DNA of 64,000 nt from Actinomycetospora chibensis. Its GTDB lineage: Bacteria; Actinomycetota; Actinomycetes; Mycobacteriales; Pseudonocardiaceae. The position numbers and the translations under genes were made by a program. Below the pieces are notes generated by a model that had not been told where the DNA came from, did no database searches, and saw only the letters and a program-made list of their open reading frames with translations. Location of the stretch: assembly GCF_028737215.1 (NCBI RefSeq), contig NZ_JAQZAM010000017.1, forward strand, positions 49,767-113,766. Direction: 5' to 3'. Every line of letters starts with the position of its first letter. Position 1 is the first letter of the stretch. Of this stretch, positions 51,373-59,309 are shown piece after piece.

Positions 51373-52422
51373 ATGGCGAGGATGAGCACGGACGACGAGC
51401 ACGCACGGCACCGCCAGGGCGATGCCGACACGCTCGTCCATCCCGCCCTGTTCTACGCCGACGACGAGGCCTACCTCGCCGGTACCGTCCCGTTCCTGCG
51501 CGAGGGGATCGACGCCGGCGAGCCGGTGATGATGGCGGCCCCGCCGGACCGGCTCGACCTCGTGCACGCCGCCCTCGGTCCGCAGACCTCCGACGTCGTC
51601 CTCCACGACATGACGGTCGCCGGCCGCAACCCCGGGCGCATCATCGCCGGCGTGCTGCGGGCGTTCGTGGACGAGCACGCCGGCCGGCGCGTGCGGATCA
51701 TCGGCGAGCCGATCTGGGCCGGCCGCAGCCCGGCGGAGTACGCCGCGGCGGTGCAGCACGAGGCGCTGATCAACGTCGCGCTGGCGGACCGTCCCGCGAC
51801 GATCCTCTGCCCGTACGACACCACCGCGCTCGCCCCGGCGATGGTGGCCGACGCGGAGCGCACGCACCCGGTCATCCTCGAGCGGGGCACCAGTTCGGCG
51901 AGCACGCACTACGCGGACCCCGCGGAGCTCGCGCAATGGGTCAGCGGTCCGCTCGCCGATCCCGACGAGATCGGCGAGACGCTGGTCTTCGGCGCACCGG
52001 ACGGACCGCGGGTGGTGCGCCGCGCCGTCGCCGAGCACGCACTGCGCGCCGGGCTCGACGAGGACCGTGCCGCCGACCTGAGCCTCGCCGCCTACGAGGT
52101 CGCGGTGAACACCGTGGTGCACACCGGGCGCCCGGGCCTGCTCGCGCTGTGGACGCGGGAGCAGGGCCGGGGCGCGGAGGGGGAGCCCGCCGCGGTGGTG
52201 TGCGAGGTGCAGGACAGCGGGTGGATCGCCGACCCCCTCGTCGGCCGGCACCGCAGCGGACCCGCCGAAGGGCGTGGGTACGGCCTGAGCCTCGCCCACC
52301 AGCTGTGCGACCTCGTGCAGATCCACAGCGACCCGGGGGACGGGACGACGGTGCGGATGACGGCGTGCCTCCCGCCCGGGCCGGACCTCAGCGCTCGCGG
52401 CGCATCAGCCAGGCGTCCGTGA
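51373..52422 (+). CDS. RsbA-like anti-sigma regulatory protein (MEDS and HATPase domains)
   Basis: This 349-residue protein pairs an N-terminal MEDS sensor domain (HPALFYADDEAYLAGTVPFL, GIDAGEPVMMAAPPDRLDLV, RVRIIGEPIWAGR) with a C-terminal histidine-kinase-like ATPase of the RsbW class (LSLAAYEVAVNTVVHTG, CEVQDSGWIADPL, GRGYGLSLAHQLCD). MEDS domains bind redox or methanogen-type cofactors; the ATPase part phosphorylates or sequesters regulators of alternative sigma factors. Start ATG 51373 or 51382. It is divergent from the solute-binding gene. Confidence 0.82.
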   Translation: MARMSTDDEHARHRQGDADTLVHPALFYADDEAYLAGTVPFLREGIDAGEPVMMAAPPDRLDLVHAALGPQTSDVVLHDMTVAGRNPGRIIAGVLRAFVDEHAGRRVRIIGEPIWAGRSPAEYAAAVQHEALINVALADRPATILCPYDTTALAPAMVADAERTHPVILERGTSSASTHYADPAELAQWVSGPLADPDEIGETLVFGAPDGPRVVRRAVAEHALRAGLDEDRAADLSLAAYEVAVNTVVHTGRPGLLALWTREQGRGAEGEPAAVVCEVQDSGWIADPLVGRHRSGPAEGRGYGLSLAHQLCDLVQIHSDPGDGTTVRMTACLPPGPDLSARGASARRP

Positions 52423-52726
52423 CCAGCTCGGTCAACCGCACGACGTCCACCTTCTCCAGACGCAGCATCACCAGTGGCAACCCCTCGTAGGACGGGGTCG
52501 AGAAGAACAGGTCGGGCTCGCCGAGCAGCAGCGCCTGGCGCTCGGCCTCGTCGCCGACGAAGAGCACGGCGACGTCGGTGCGCAGCACGCGGCGCCCGCC
52601 GCTGCGGTCCGGGTACGACCAGACGAAGCCCCGACCGTCCACGCGGAAGTCGAAGCCGTCGCTGTCGATCTCTTCCACGCCGTCGAGCCCCAGGGCGAGT
52701 CGACGGACGTCGTCCACGTCGGCCAT
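52388..52726 (-). CDS. MmcQ/YjbR-family protein
   Basis: This 112-residue protein starts ADVDDVRRLALGLDGVEEID and continues FVWSYPDRSGGRRVLRTDVA, then LFFSTPSYEGLPLVMLRLEK, characteristic of the MmcQ/YjbR double-wing fold (structural DNA-binding-like, function unproven). It overlaps the convergent RsbA-like gene by 35 bases at the 3' ends. Confidence 0.85.
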   Translation of the reverse strand: MADVDDVRRLALGLDGVEEIDSDGFDFRVDGRGFVWSYPDRSGGRRVLRTDVAVLFVGDEAERQALLLGEPDLFFSTPSYEGLPLVMLRLEKVDVVRLTELVTDAWLMRRER

Positions 52727-52774
52727 CGTCGGTGAGCTTCCCAGACGCGGGTGCCGGCGAGGAGGGTCGTGCCC

Positions 52775-53338
52775 ATGGCCGATCCCCGTGCACTGGTGCC
52801 CGCCGCCATCGACCGGTTCACGATCCGGGTCCGTGCTGTCGATCCCACGGGATGGGACGCCCCGACGCCGTGCAGCGCATGGTCGGTCCGCGATCTCGTC
52901 TCCCACCTGTGCTTCGAGCACCTCTGGGCGCCGCACGTCCTGGCCGGGACGCCCATGGACGAGGTCGGCGACCGGTACGCGGGCGACCTGCTCCAGGGCG
53001 ACCCGCCCGCGGCGTGGTGGCGCGCCGTCGCCCGGTCGCGGCCGCTGTGGACCGCCACCGAGGGGCACGCCGCGCAGGTGCACACGTCGTTCGGGTGGCT
53101 CCCGGTCGGGGAGTACGCCGAGCAGATGCTGCTCGACCTGACCGTGCACGAGTGGGACCTCGCCCGCGGGGCGGGGCTCCACGAGACGCTGGACGAGGTC
53201 GGCGTCGACCGCGCGCTGGCCTACATCCGCAGCGACCCGATCATGCTCACCGGCGCGGGTCTGTGGGGCGAGCCGGTGCCGCCCACCGGCCCCACGGCCC
53301 GCGACGAGCTGCTCGCGCTGCTCGGCCGCCGCGTGTAG
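52775..53338 (+). CDS. TIGR03086-family DinB-like metal-binding protein
   Basis: This 187-residue four-helix DinB-type protein is related to mycothiol-dependent maleylpyruvate isomerase: WDAPTPCSAWSVRDLVSHLC (first His, about residue 44), the second helix region around GTPMDEVGDRYAGDLL and the third ligand LTVHEWDLARGAG (about residue 129). Such proteins may be mycothiol-S-transferases. ATG 52775 follows GAGGAGGG. Its target is unknown. Confidence 0.85.
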   Translation: MADPRALVPAAIDRFTIRVRAVDPTGWDAPTPCSAWSVRDLVSHLCFEHLWAPHVLAGTPMDEVGDRYAGDLLQGDPPAAWWRAVARSRPLWTATEGHAAQVHTSFGWLPVGEYAEQMLLDLTVHEWDLARGAGLHETLDEVGVDRALAYIRSDPIMLTGAGLWGEPVPPTGPTARDELLALLGRRV

Positions 53339-53354
53339 GGCAGGTTCTCCGGTC

Positions 53355-54164
53355 ATGACGACCCGCCCCGTGACGGTCGACGTGGACACGACCGACGATG
53401 CCGCAGGCCTGGCCCTCGTGACCGTCGACCACCCGCCGCTCAACCTCTACGACCAGGCCCTGCACGAGGCGCTGCGCGATGCCGTCGCCGAGCTGGAGCG
53501 TGTACGGCCGCGGGCGGCGCTGGTGCGCGCCGAGGGCAAGGTCGTCAGCGGCGGCGTCGACGTCAAGCAGATCTTCCACCCCATGGCGCAGGCCGGCGAC
53601 GTCGACCGCGGGACCCGCTACTTCGACGAGCTCGTCGACCTCGGCCGGCGGATCCACCGGCTGCCGTTCCCGACGGTCTTCGCCGCGCACGGGCTGACGC
53701 TGACCTGGGCGTTCGAGGTGGCCCTGGCGTGCGACCTCATCGTCGCGAGCCCGCGCGCCTCGTTCGGGCTGATCGAGGCGACCGTCGGCCTGACCCCGGC
53801 GATGGGCGGTACGCAGCGCCTGGCCGAGCGCGCCGGCCCGGGACGCGCGCGCCTGCTGGTGATGACCGGCGGGCGCTTCGGCGCCGAGGAGCTCGAGCGC
53901 TGGGGTGTGGTCGACCGTCTCCTGCCCGCGGAGGGCTTCGACGACGCCGCCCGGGAGCTCGCGGCCTCGCTGGCCGCCGGCCCGACGAGGGCGCACGCGG
54001 CCACCAAGGAGATCCTGCGCCACCTCGCCGAGGGCGGCCTCGAGGCGGCCCACCGCGTGACGCCGGGCGCCGCGGGGCAGCTGTTCGCCACCGCCGACCT
54101 GCAGAACGCGATGGCGTCGTTCGTCGAGCAGGGCCACGGGAAGGCGACCTTCCGGGGCGAGTGA
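53355..54164 (+). CDS. Enoyl-CoA hydratase/isomerase family protein
   Basis: This 269-residue crotonase-fold protein has VTVDHPPLNLYDQALHEAL near the N-terminus, the first oxyanion segment VSGGVDVKQIFH (about residue 62) and the second one around LTWAFEVALACDLIVASPRA (about residue 115) with FGLIEATVGLTPAMGG. The usual GG in the oxyanion hole is replaced by FE (AFEVAL), which hints at a non-standard reaction or weak hydratase activity. It starts 16 bases after the DinB-like gene in the same direction. Confidence 0.82.
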   Translation: MTTRPVTVDVDTTDDAAGLALVTVDHPPLNLYDQALHEALRDAVAELERVRPRAALVRAEGKVVSGGVDVKQIFHPMAQAGDVDRGTRYFDELVDLGRRIHRLPFPTVFAAHGLTLTWAFEVALACDLIVASPRASFGLIEATVGLTPAMGGTQRLAERAGPGRARLLVMTGGRFGAEELERWGVVDRLLPAEGFDDAARELAASLAAGPTRAHAATKEILRHLAEGGLEAAHRVTPGAAGQLFATADLQNAMASFVEQGHGKATFRGE

Positions 54165-54253
54165 GGGGCGTGCTCTGCGGGCGGGCTCAGCCCCGCAACG
54201 GCTCGACGTACCCCTTCACGGTACTCCCGGTCCCGCAGGAGTTGGATCAACCC

Positions 54254-54895
54254 GTGGCTCCTTTCGCCCGTGTGGTCGCACGTGCGCTCGGCCCTGTCCT
54301 GCGCGGTCGGGTGCGCTTCGCCGTCCCGACGCGGGCGCGGCACTTCGCCCTGACGATCGACGACGGGCCCGACCCGTCGACCACCCCGGCACTGCTGGAC
54401 GTGCTCGCACGGCGGGGCGCCCACGCGACGTTCTTCGTCCTCGGCGAGCGGGCCGAGCGCCACCCCGACCTCGTCGCCCGCCTCGTGGGCGAGGGCCACG
54501 AGCTCGGGAACCACACCTGGCGGGACGAGCCGAGCTGGCGCCTGGAGCACCAGGCGTTCCGGGACTCGCTGCGGCGTTCGCAGCGGACGCTGGAGGCGCA
54601 CGCCCCGGTGCGGTGGTTCCGGCCGGGCTCCGGGTGGCCGACGGGGGAGCACCTCGCGATCGCGGAGGAGGAGGGCCTGCACGCCGTGCTCGGCAGCGCG
54701 GTGGCGGTCGCCGGGGCCGGCGCCGGCACGGCGGGGACCGCGCGGTGGCTGGACGCGGTCGTCCGACGCGGCGCCGTCGTGGTCCTGCACGAGGGCCCGG
54801 GACGCGGGGCGGTCGCCGGCACCGTCGACGCCCTGCTCGCGCGGACCGGGCGACGCGGGCTGGCGGCGGTGACGCTCTCGGAGCTCGCGCGGTGA
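54254..54895 (+). CDS. Polysaccharide deacetylase (NodB-like) domain protein
   Basis: This 213-residue NodB-fold protein has motif 1 FALTIDDGPDPSTTP (catalytic Asp-Asp, about residue 36), FFVLGERAERHPDLV, motif 2 GHELGNHTWRDE (about residue 93), motif 3 FRPGSGWPTGE and motif 5 VVLHEG. In motif 2 the second metal His of H-(S/T)-x-x-H is replaced by Asp, so metal binding may be altered. There is no clear signal peptide from GTG 54254 (a TTG at 54242 is possible), which is unusual for a cell-wall enzyme. Confidence 0.75.
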   Translation: MAPFARVVARALGPVLRGRVRFAVPTRARHFALTIDDGPDPSTTPALLDVLARRGAHATFFVLGERAERHPDLVARLVGEGHELGNHTWRDEPSWRLEHQAFRDSLRRSQRTLEAHAPVRWFRPGSGWPTGEHLAIAEEEGLHAVLGSAVAVAGAGAGTAGTARWLDAVVRRGAVVVLHEGPGRGAVAGTVDALLARTGRRGLAAVTLSELAR

Positions 54896-54935
54896 TCGGA
54901 TTCGTCCGAGCCCGGTGTCGCCGGGTGGGCCCCTC

Positions 54936-55020
54936 ATGTCGACCATGAGCGACGTCGTGGTGGTGGGCGCCGGGGTGATCGGCCTGTCGAGCGCGATCCG
55001 GCTGGCCGAGGGGCGCGCGC
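54936..55020 (+). pseudogene. Remnant of an FAD-dependent oxidoreductase gene
   Basis: From ATG 54936 the frame reads MSDVVVVGAGVIGLSSAIRL, a perfect FAD/NAD dinucleotide-binding start of the D-amino-acid-oxidase type, then loses homology at about 55020 and runs on through the antisense of the next gene. Only about 27 residues of an expected 350-400 remain, so this is a 5' fragment left by a deletion. Confidence 0.75.
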
Positions 55021-55033
55021 CGGCGGTCGATCG

Positions 55034-55471
55034 TCAGCGGTCGTCGTCCACCAGGTGGATCGCGGCCTCCTCGGCGCTCGCCCCGGCACCGTCGACGCCG
55101 ACGTCCTCGGCGAAGAAGTCCTCGCCGTCCTCGCTCAGGACGAGCCGCCCGGAGCGCTCGTCGCCGACCTCGTCGTCGCGGAGCTCGCCGTCGGTGTCGG
55201 ACTCGTCGCCGAGGCCGTCCCCGTCGTCGGTGTCCTCGTCGTCGGGCACCTCGCGGCGCAGGCGGTCGGCCAGCGGCTCGCCCTCTTCCTCCTCCTCGGG
55301 CGTGACGCCCCAGGCGGTGGTGCCCCAGGGCTGCTCGTTCGGGGAGACGCCCTCGTCGAGCGGGTCGTCGAGGTCGGGGTTGTCGAGGGACTCGGCCTCG
55401 TCGAGCTGCTCGAAGACGGTGTCGTCGTCGGTGTCGGGGTCGTCCCCGTCGGGGGTCTCGGGTGTGGTCAC
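55034..55471 (-). CDS. Acidic DUF5709-like protein
   Basis: This 145-residue protein, from GTG 55471, is extremely acidic: DGDDPDTDDDTVFEQLDEAE, LDNPDLDDPLDEGVSPNEQP, a central WGTTAWGVTPEEEEEGEPLA, DRLRREVPD and an end SAEEAAIHLVDDD. The layout matches actinobacterial DUF5709 proteins of unknown role. It is probably disordered and cytosolic. Its 3' end abuts the oxidoreductase remnant. Confidence 0.75.
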   Translation of the reverse strand: MTTPETPDGDDPDTDDDTVFEQLDEAESLDNPDLDDPLDEGVSPNEQPWGTTAWGVTPEEEEEGEPLADRLRREVPDDEDTDDGDGLGDESDTDGELRDDEVGDERSGRLVLSEDGEDFFAEDVGVDGAGASAEEAAIHLVDDDR

Positions 55472-55509
55472 GTGCCCAGTGTGCCCGTGGCTCAGATGTC
55501 CGTGGCCCG

Positions 55510-55923
55510 TCAGTCGCCGGGCGGGGTCCGGTACCGGGCGGCGTAGCGATCGGCCGCCGCGGCGTCCTTCTCGGCCGTGCGCTCGGCGCGCGTCGCGGGG
55601 CCGGTGCCCACCGGGTAGCCCGCCTTGACCAGGCGGTGCTCGGCGGTCTCGTGCAGGTAGCTGATCGAGAAGATCAGACCCATGATCGCCCCGCCGAGGG
55701 AGCACATGAGGCGCAGCCAGAGTGGGCCGGGGACGAAGACGACGATCGCGATGACGAACGGGGCGATCTGCACGACCGCGCGCAGGACGTGGCGCAGCCA
55801 CCACGTGCGGCAGGTGGTGTCACGCAGCACCCACGGCGCGTACCGCGCCGGCAACGACCCGCCGAAGGCGTACCAGAGCCACTGCAGGGGGTTCGGGCGG
55901 CGGACGGTCACATCGGTCTCCAT
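55510..55923 (-). CDS. DUF5313-like small membrane protein
   Basis: This 137-residue protein starts VRRPNPLQWLWYAFGGSLPA and has two hydrophobic segments (VVQIAPFVIAIVVFVPGPLW and MCSLGGAIMGLIFSISYL), with a charged C-terminal tail, as in actinobacterial DUF5313 proteins. Start ATG 55923 lies at the edge of the operator palindrome shared with the divergent OhrR-type gene, so it is probably under that regulator's control. Function unknown. Confidence 0.8.
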   Translation of the reverse strand: METDVTVRRPNPLQWLWYAFGGSLPARYAPWVLRDTTCRTWWLRHVLRAVVQIAPFVIAIVVFVPGPLWLRLMCSLGGAIMGLIFSISYLHETAEHRLVKAGYPVGTGPATRAERTAEKDAAAADRYAARYRTPPGD

Positions 55924-55925
55924 CG

Positions 55926-55937
55926 TTGGTGCACCAA
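55926..55937. promoter_or_regulatory. Palindromic operator between the DUF5313 and OhrR-type genes
   Basis: TTGGTGCACCAA is a perfect 12-base palindrome, followed by a related GGTTTGCACACC (55939-55950). It lies in the 65-base gap between the divergent starts, where an OhrR/MarR dimer would bind. It begins only 3 bases from the DUF5313 ATG, so binding would block that gene directly. Confidence 0.7.
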
Positions 55938-55988
55938 TGGTTTGCACACCAGTATTATGACCACGAACCGGCGACGAGGAGACGTGGG

Positions 55989-56450
55989 ATGGGCGACACC
56001 GCACTGGAGGAGCTCGATCCCCTGGCCCTCGAGAACCAGGTCTGCTTCGCGCTCGCGGTCGCGGCCCGCACCGTGATCTCGGTGTACCGGCCGCTGCTCG
56101 AGCCGATGAACCTCACGCACCCGCAGTACCTCGTGATGCTCGCGCTCTGGCAGGACGCACCGCTGTCGGTGACGGAGCTCAGCCACCGCCTCGAGCTCGA
56201 CCCCGGCACGCTCTCGCCGCTGCTCAAGCGCCTCGAGGCCGCCGGCTACCTCACTCGCGAGCGCGACCCGGGCGACGAGCGCTCGCTGGCCGTGCGCCTG
56301 ACCCCGGCGGGTGTCGCGCTGCGCGCGCAGGCCGAGCAGATCCCGCCGGCCGTCGTCGAGCGCCTCGACATGGAGCTCGGTGAGCTGCGTGACCTGCACG
56401 GCGCCCTCACCGAGGTCATCGCCGCGGCCCGGCGCGCCCAGCAGCGCTAG
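55989..56450 (+). CDS. ohrR: MarR-family regulator, OhrR type
   Basis: This 153-residue winged-helix repressor begins LEELDPLALENQVCFALAVAARTVI; the N-terminal Cys (about residue 18) in NQVCFAL is the peroxide-sensing Cys of OhrR proteins. LTHPQYLVMLALWQDAPLSV and LDPGTLSPLLKRLEAAGYLT are the DNA-binding part; the wing is RERDPGDERSLAVRLTPAG. OhrR is released from DNA when organic peroxides oxidise the Cys. Unusually no ohr gene is adjacent; the partner is a DUF5313 membrane protein. ATG 55989 is preferred because upstream codons run through the operator. Confidence 0.87.
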   Translation: MGDTALEELDPLALENQVCFALAVAARTVISVYRPLLEPMNLTHPQYLVMLALWQDAPLSVTELSHRLELDPGTLSPLLKRLEAAGYLTRERDPGDERSLAVRLTPAGVALRAQAEQIPPAVVERLDMELGELRDLHGALTEVIAAARRAQQR

Positions 56451-56493
56451 CCGTCGTGCCCGGTGCCCTGGTCGGCGAGGACCCGGTGGGTGT

Positions 56494-57684
56494 CTAGTAC
56501 GACCGCGGGAGGCCGAGGACGTGCTGGCCGAGGTAGGCGAGCACGAGGTTGTTGTTCACCGGCGCCACCTGGTAGAGCCGGGTCTCGCGGAACTTGCGTT
56601 CCACGTCCCAGGTGTCGACGAACCCGTAGCCGCCGTGGGTGTCCAGGCACGCGTTCGCGGCCTGCCAGCTGGCCTCACTGGCCAGCAGCTTGGCGAGGTT
56701 GGCCTGCTCGCCGCACTTCTCGCCGGCGTCGAACAGCGCCGCCGCCCGGTAGCGCATCAGGTCCGCGGCGGTGACCTGGCCGTAGGCGCGGGCGAGGGGG
56801 AACTGGACGCCCTGGTTCGCCCCGATCGGGCGCCCGAACACCTCGCGGTTGTTGGCGTAGGCGGTGGCGCGGGCGATGAACCAGTAGCCGTCGCCGACGG
56901 CTTCGGCGGCGAGCAGGATGCGTTCGGCGTTCCACCCGTCGAGCACGTAGCGGAAGCCCTTGCCCTCCTCACCGATCAGCGCCGAGGCCGGAACCCGCAT
57001 GCGGTGGTAGCGGACCTCGTTGGTGGCGTAGTTGAACATCGTGCGCACCGGGGTGACCTGCAGCGTGTCGGGCTGGTCGCGGCGGATGTCGCGCAGGTCG
57101 ACCAGGAACAGGCTGATCCCCCGGGTGCGCTCGGCCGGATCGTCGGCGCGCGGGGTCGTGCGGGCGAGCACCAGAGCGAGGTCGGACTGCTCGATGCGGC
57201 TGGTCCAGTTCTTGTGCCCGGAGATCACATACTCGTCGCCGTCACGCTCGGCGGTGGTGGCGATGTCGGTGGTGTTCGATCCCGCCTCGGGCTCGGTGAT
57301 CGAGAACGCCTGCAGCCGCAGCGTCCCGTCCGCGATCGCCGGGAGATAGGTCTGCTTCTGGGCCTGCGAGCCGTGCTTGAGCACCGCACCCATGGTGTAC
57401 ATCTGCGCGTGGCAGCCCGCCGAGTGCCCGCCGGAGCGGTTGATCTCCTCGAGCACGATCGAGCCCTCGGTGATCCCGAGCCCGCCGCCGCCGTACTCGG
57501 CGGGGATCAGCACCGCCAGATACCCCGCCTCGGTCAACGCGTCGACGAACGCGTCCGGGTACTCCCGCGCCCGGTCCCGCTCCCGCCAGTACTCATCGGG
57601 GAACCGCGCACACAGCTCCCGCACCTCGCCCCGCAGCTTCTCCTGCTCCGGAGTCGTGACGATGGTGCTCGGGGCGTCCGCCAT
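56494..57684 (-). CDS. Acyl-CoA dehydrogenase
   Basis: This 396-residue flavoprotein oxidises an acyl-CoA to the enoyl-CoA using FAD. Landmarks are IPAEYGGGGLGITEGSIVLEE, LQAFSITEPEAGSNTTDIAT (about residue 135), YVISGHKNWTSRIEQSDLAL, EGKGFRYVLDGWNAERILLA and NACLDTHGGYGFVDTWDVER near the C-terminus. Length and motif order are standard. It is divergent from an alpha/beta hydrolase gene with about 125 bases between starts. Chain-length preference is not predictable. Confidence 0.93.
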   Translation of the reverse strand: MADAPSTIVTTPEQEKLRGEVRELCARFPDEYWRERDRAREYPDAFVDALTEAGYLAVLIPAEYGGGGLGITEGSIVLEEINRSGGHSAGCHAQMYTMGAVLKHGSQAQKQTYLPAIADGTLRLQAFSITEPEAGSNTTDIATTAERDGDEYVISGHKNWTSRIEQSDLALVLARTTPRADDPAERTRGISLFLVDLRDIRRDQPDTLQVTPVRTMFNYATNEVRYHRMRVPASALIGEEGKGFRYVLDGWNAERILLAAEAVGDGYWFIARATAYANNREVFGRPIGANQGVQFPLARAYGQVTAADLMRYRAAALFDAGEKCGEQANLAKLLASEASWQAANACLDTHGGYGFVDTWDVERKFRETRLYQVAPVNNNLVLAYLGQHVLGLPRSY

Positions 57685-57808
57685 GGGCGCAGACCTATCA
57701 CCGCGATCGCGCGGGCGCTCGGCGACACCTCACTTGACGCGGCGCCCATCAGTCCCACTACGCTACAACCAGATAGTCCTCTTTTCGTACTTCCAGTGCT
57801 GAGGAGTC

Positions 57809-58681
57809 GTGGTGGAGACGCACGTCCTGTCGACATCGGGTGCCGAGATCGCCTACGACGTCTACGGCCCGCTGCCGCCGGCCGACGGGCACCCGGTGCT
57901 GCTCATGATCGGCCAGCCGATGGACGCGAGCGGCTTCCGCGCTCTCGCGGCGCGCTTCGAGGACCGCACCGTCGTCGCCTACGACCCCCGCGGGCTCGGC
58001 CGCAGCACCCGGAGAGACGGCCTCGACACCAGCGTCCCCGCCACCCAGGCCGAGGACCTCCACGCCCTGATCGCCGAGCTCGGCGCCGGCCCCGTCGACG
58101 TGTTCGGCAGCAGCGGGGGAGCGATCGCCGGTCTCGCGCTCGTGACGGCCCACCCCGAGGACGTCGTGACGCTCGTGGCTCACGAGCCGCCGATCATCGG
58201 CGTGCTGCCGGACGCCGAGGCGGCCCAACGGGCGGCGAAGCAGTTCCGCGACGCCTACCGGGCGAAGGGCTGGGGCCACGGCATGGCGGGCTTCATGTCC
58301 CTGGGGATGTGGCAGGGCGAGTTCACCGACGAGTACTTCGCCCAGCCGGCGCCCGACCCCGCGATGTTCGGCATGCCGACCGAGGACGACGGGTCCCGCG
58401 ACGACCCGCTGCTCTCCGCGCGCTCCGTCGCCGTCACCGACTACGAGCTCGACGTCGACGCCCTCATGGCGGCGCCGACCCGCGTCGTCATCGGCGTCGC
58501 CGAGGAGACGGCCGGGACGTTCACCGCGCGGACCTCGGTGGCCACCGCCGAGCGCCTCGGCCAGGAGGCCGTGGTCTTCCCGAGCCACCACGGCGGCTTC
58601 CTCGACGGCGAGTTCGGCTGGCCCGGCAAGCCGGACGAGTTCGCCGTCGTGCTCCGGACCGTGCTCGACGGCGGTGCGTGA
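57809..58681 (+). CDS. Alpha/beta hydrolase
   Basis: This 290-residue protein has the oxyanion segment VLLMIGQPMDASGFRALAAR, the VVAYDPRGLGRSTRRDG motif and nucleophile elbow VDVFGSSGGAIAGLALV (Ser, about residue 99), with the catalytic His in SHHGGFLDG near the C-terminus. The fold covers esterases, haloperoxidase-like enzymes and epoxide hydrolases; this one is closest to small-ester hydrolases. GAGGAG lies before GTG 57809. Its 3' end is followed by a hairpin also found at 730-750. Confidence 0.88.
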   Translation: MVETHVLSTSGAEIAYDVYGPLPPADGHPVLLMIGQPMDASGFRALAARFEDRTVVAYDPRGLGRSTRRDGLDTSVPATQAEDLHALIAELGAGPVDVFGSSGGAIAGLALVTAHPEDVVTLVAHEPPIIGVLPDAEAAQRAAKQFRDAYRAKGWGHGMAGFMSLGMWQGEFTDEYFAQPAPDPAMFGMPTEDDGSRDDPLLSARSVAVTDYELDVDALMAAPTRVVIGVAEETAGTFTARTSVATAERLGQEAVVFPSHHGGFLDGEFGWPGKPDEFAVVLRTVLDGGA

Positions 58682-58725
58682 GGGGGGGCGTCAGCAACCT
58701 CAGCGGCTGACTGTCTCTCATCGCC

Positions 58726-58743
58726 ATGCTTCGGAAACCGAAG
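58726..58743. terminator. Hairpin copy between convergent genes
   Basis: ATGCTTCGGAAACCGAAG contains CTTCGG-AAA-CCGAAG (6-bp arms) and equals the first 18 bases of the opposite strand of the hairpin at 730-750. Here it lies between the convergent alpha/beta hydrolase and MarR genes, fitting a bidirectional terminator. Confidence 0.55.
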
Positions 58744-58798
58744 GGTCGTGGGACGGGAGAGAGCCGGGCTCGCCGGGTCGGGCCCGACCGGCGAGCCT

Positions 58799-59230
58799 CT
58801 ACTGCGCGAGCAGGCGCAGGAGGCGGGCGAGCTCGGCGCGGTCGTCCTCGTCGAGGCTCGCGAACACGCGATCGGCCTCGACGGCGCGCGCCGCCTGCAC
58901 CGCCCGCCCGAGCTCGGCACCGGCCTCGGTGGCGACGACCTGGGTCGCCCGCCGGTCCTCGGGATCGGGTCGGCGCTCGACCAGGCCGCGCTCGGCGAGC
59001 GCGTCGACGACCTCGGTGGCCGAGCGGGGCGCGATGCGCAGGTGGTCGGCGAGCTCGCCGGATCGCACCGCGCCATGGCGCAGCAGCACGCCGAGCGCCC
59101 GGAGCTGGGAGGGCGAGACGCCCCAGGGCGCGAGCGCCTCGCGGGACTGGTGGCGCAGCCGGCGCGCGACCTGCCAGAACGCCTCGGCGAGCGAGCCCTG
59201 CTCCGGACCGTCGCTGCGCTCGTCGTCCAC
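58799..59230 (-). CDS. MarR-family transcriptional regulator
   Basis: This 143-residue winged-helix protein begins EAFWQVARRLRHQSREALAP and contains VSPSQLRALGVLLRHGAVRS, DHLRIAPRSATEVVDALAER (recognition helix, about residues 65-85) and RRPDPEDRRATQVVATEAG (wing). MarR dimers bind palindromes and release them on ligand binding. Its promoter region, shared with the ABC exporter gene, carries two overlapping palindromes, so it probably represses both itself and the exporter. Confidence 0.88.
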   Translation of the reverse strand: MDDERSDGPEQGSLAEAFWQVARRLRHQSREALAPWGVSPSQLRALGVLLRHGAVRSGELADHLRIAPRSATEVVDALAERGLVERRPDPEDRRATQVVATEAGAELGRAVQAARAVEADRVFASLDEDDRAELARLLRLLAQ

Positions 59231-59261
59231 GGGGAATACCCTTCGCGAGTTGTTGTTGTAT

Positions 59262-59283
59262 CCTCACGTTGAGGTTACCTCAA
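59262..59283. promoter_or_regulatory. Overlapping palindromes, probable MarR operator
   Basis: TTGAGGT-T-ACCTCAA (59269-59283) is a perfect 7-bp dyad, and CCTCA-CGT-TGAGG (59262-59274) is a second dyad sharing its centre arm. Both lie in the 79-base gap between the MarR start and the exporter TTG start, just upstream of the exporter's ribosome site. Confidence 0.78.
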
Positions 59284-59309
59284 CAAAACCACCACCGAGG
59301 AGCCGCCCC

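Noticed and set aside
55926..55988. Upstream start for the OhrR-type regulator
   Set aside because: The extra 21 codons lie over the operator palindrome and do not match the family.
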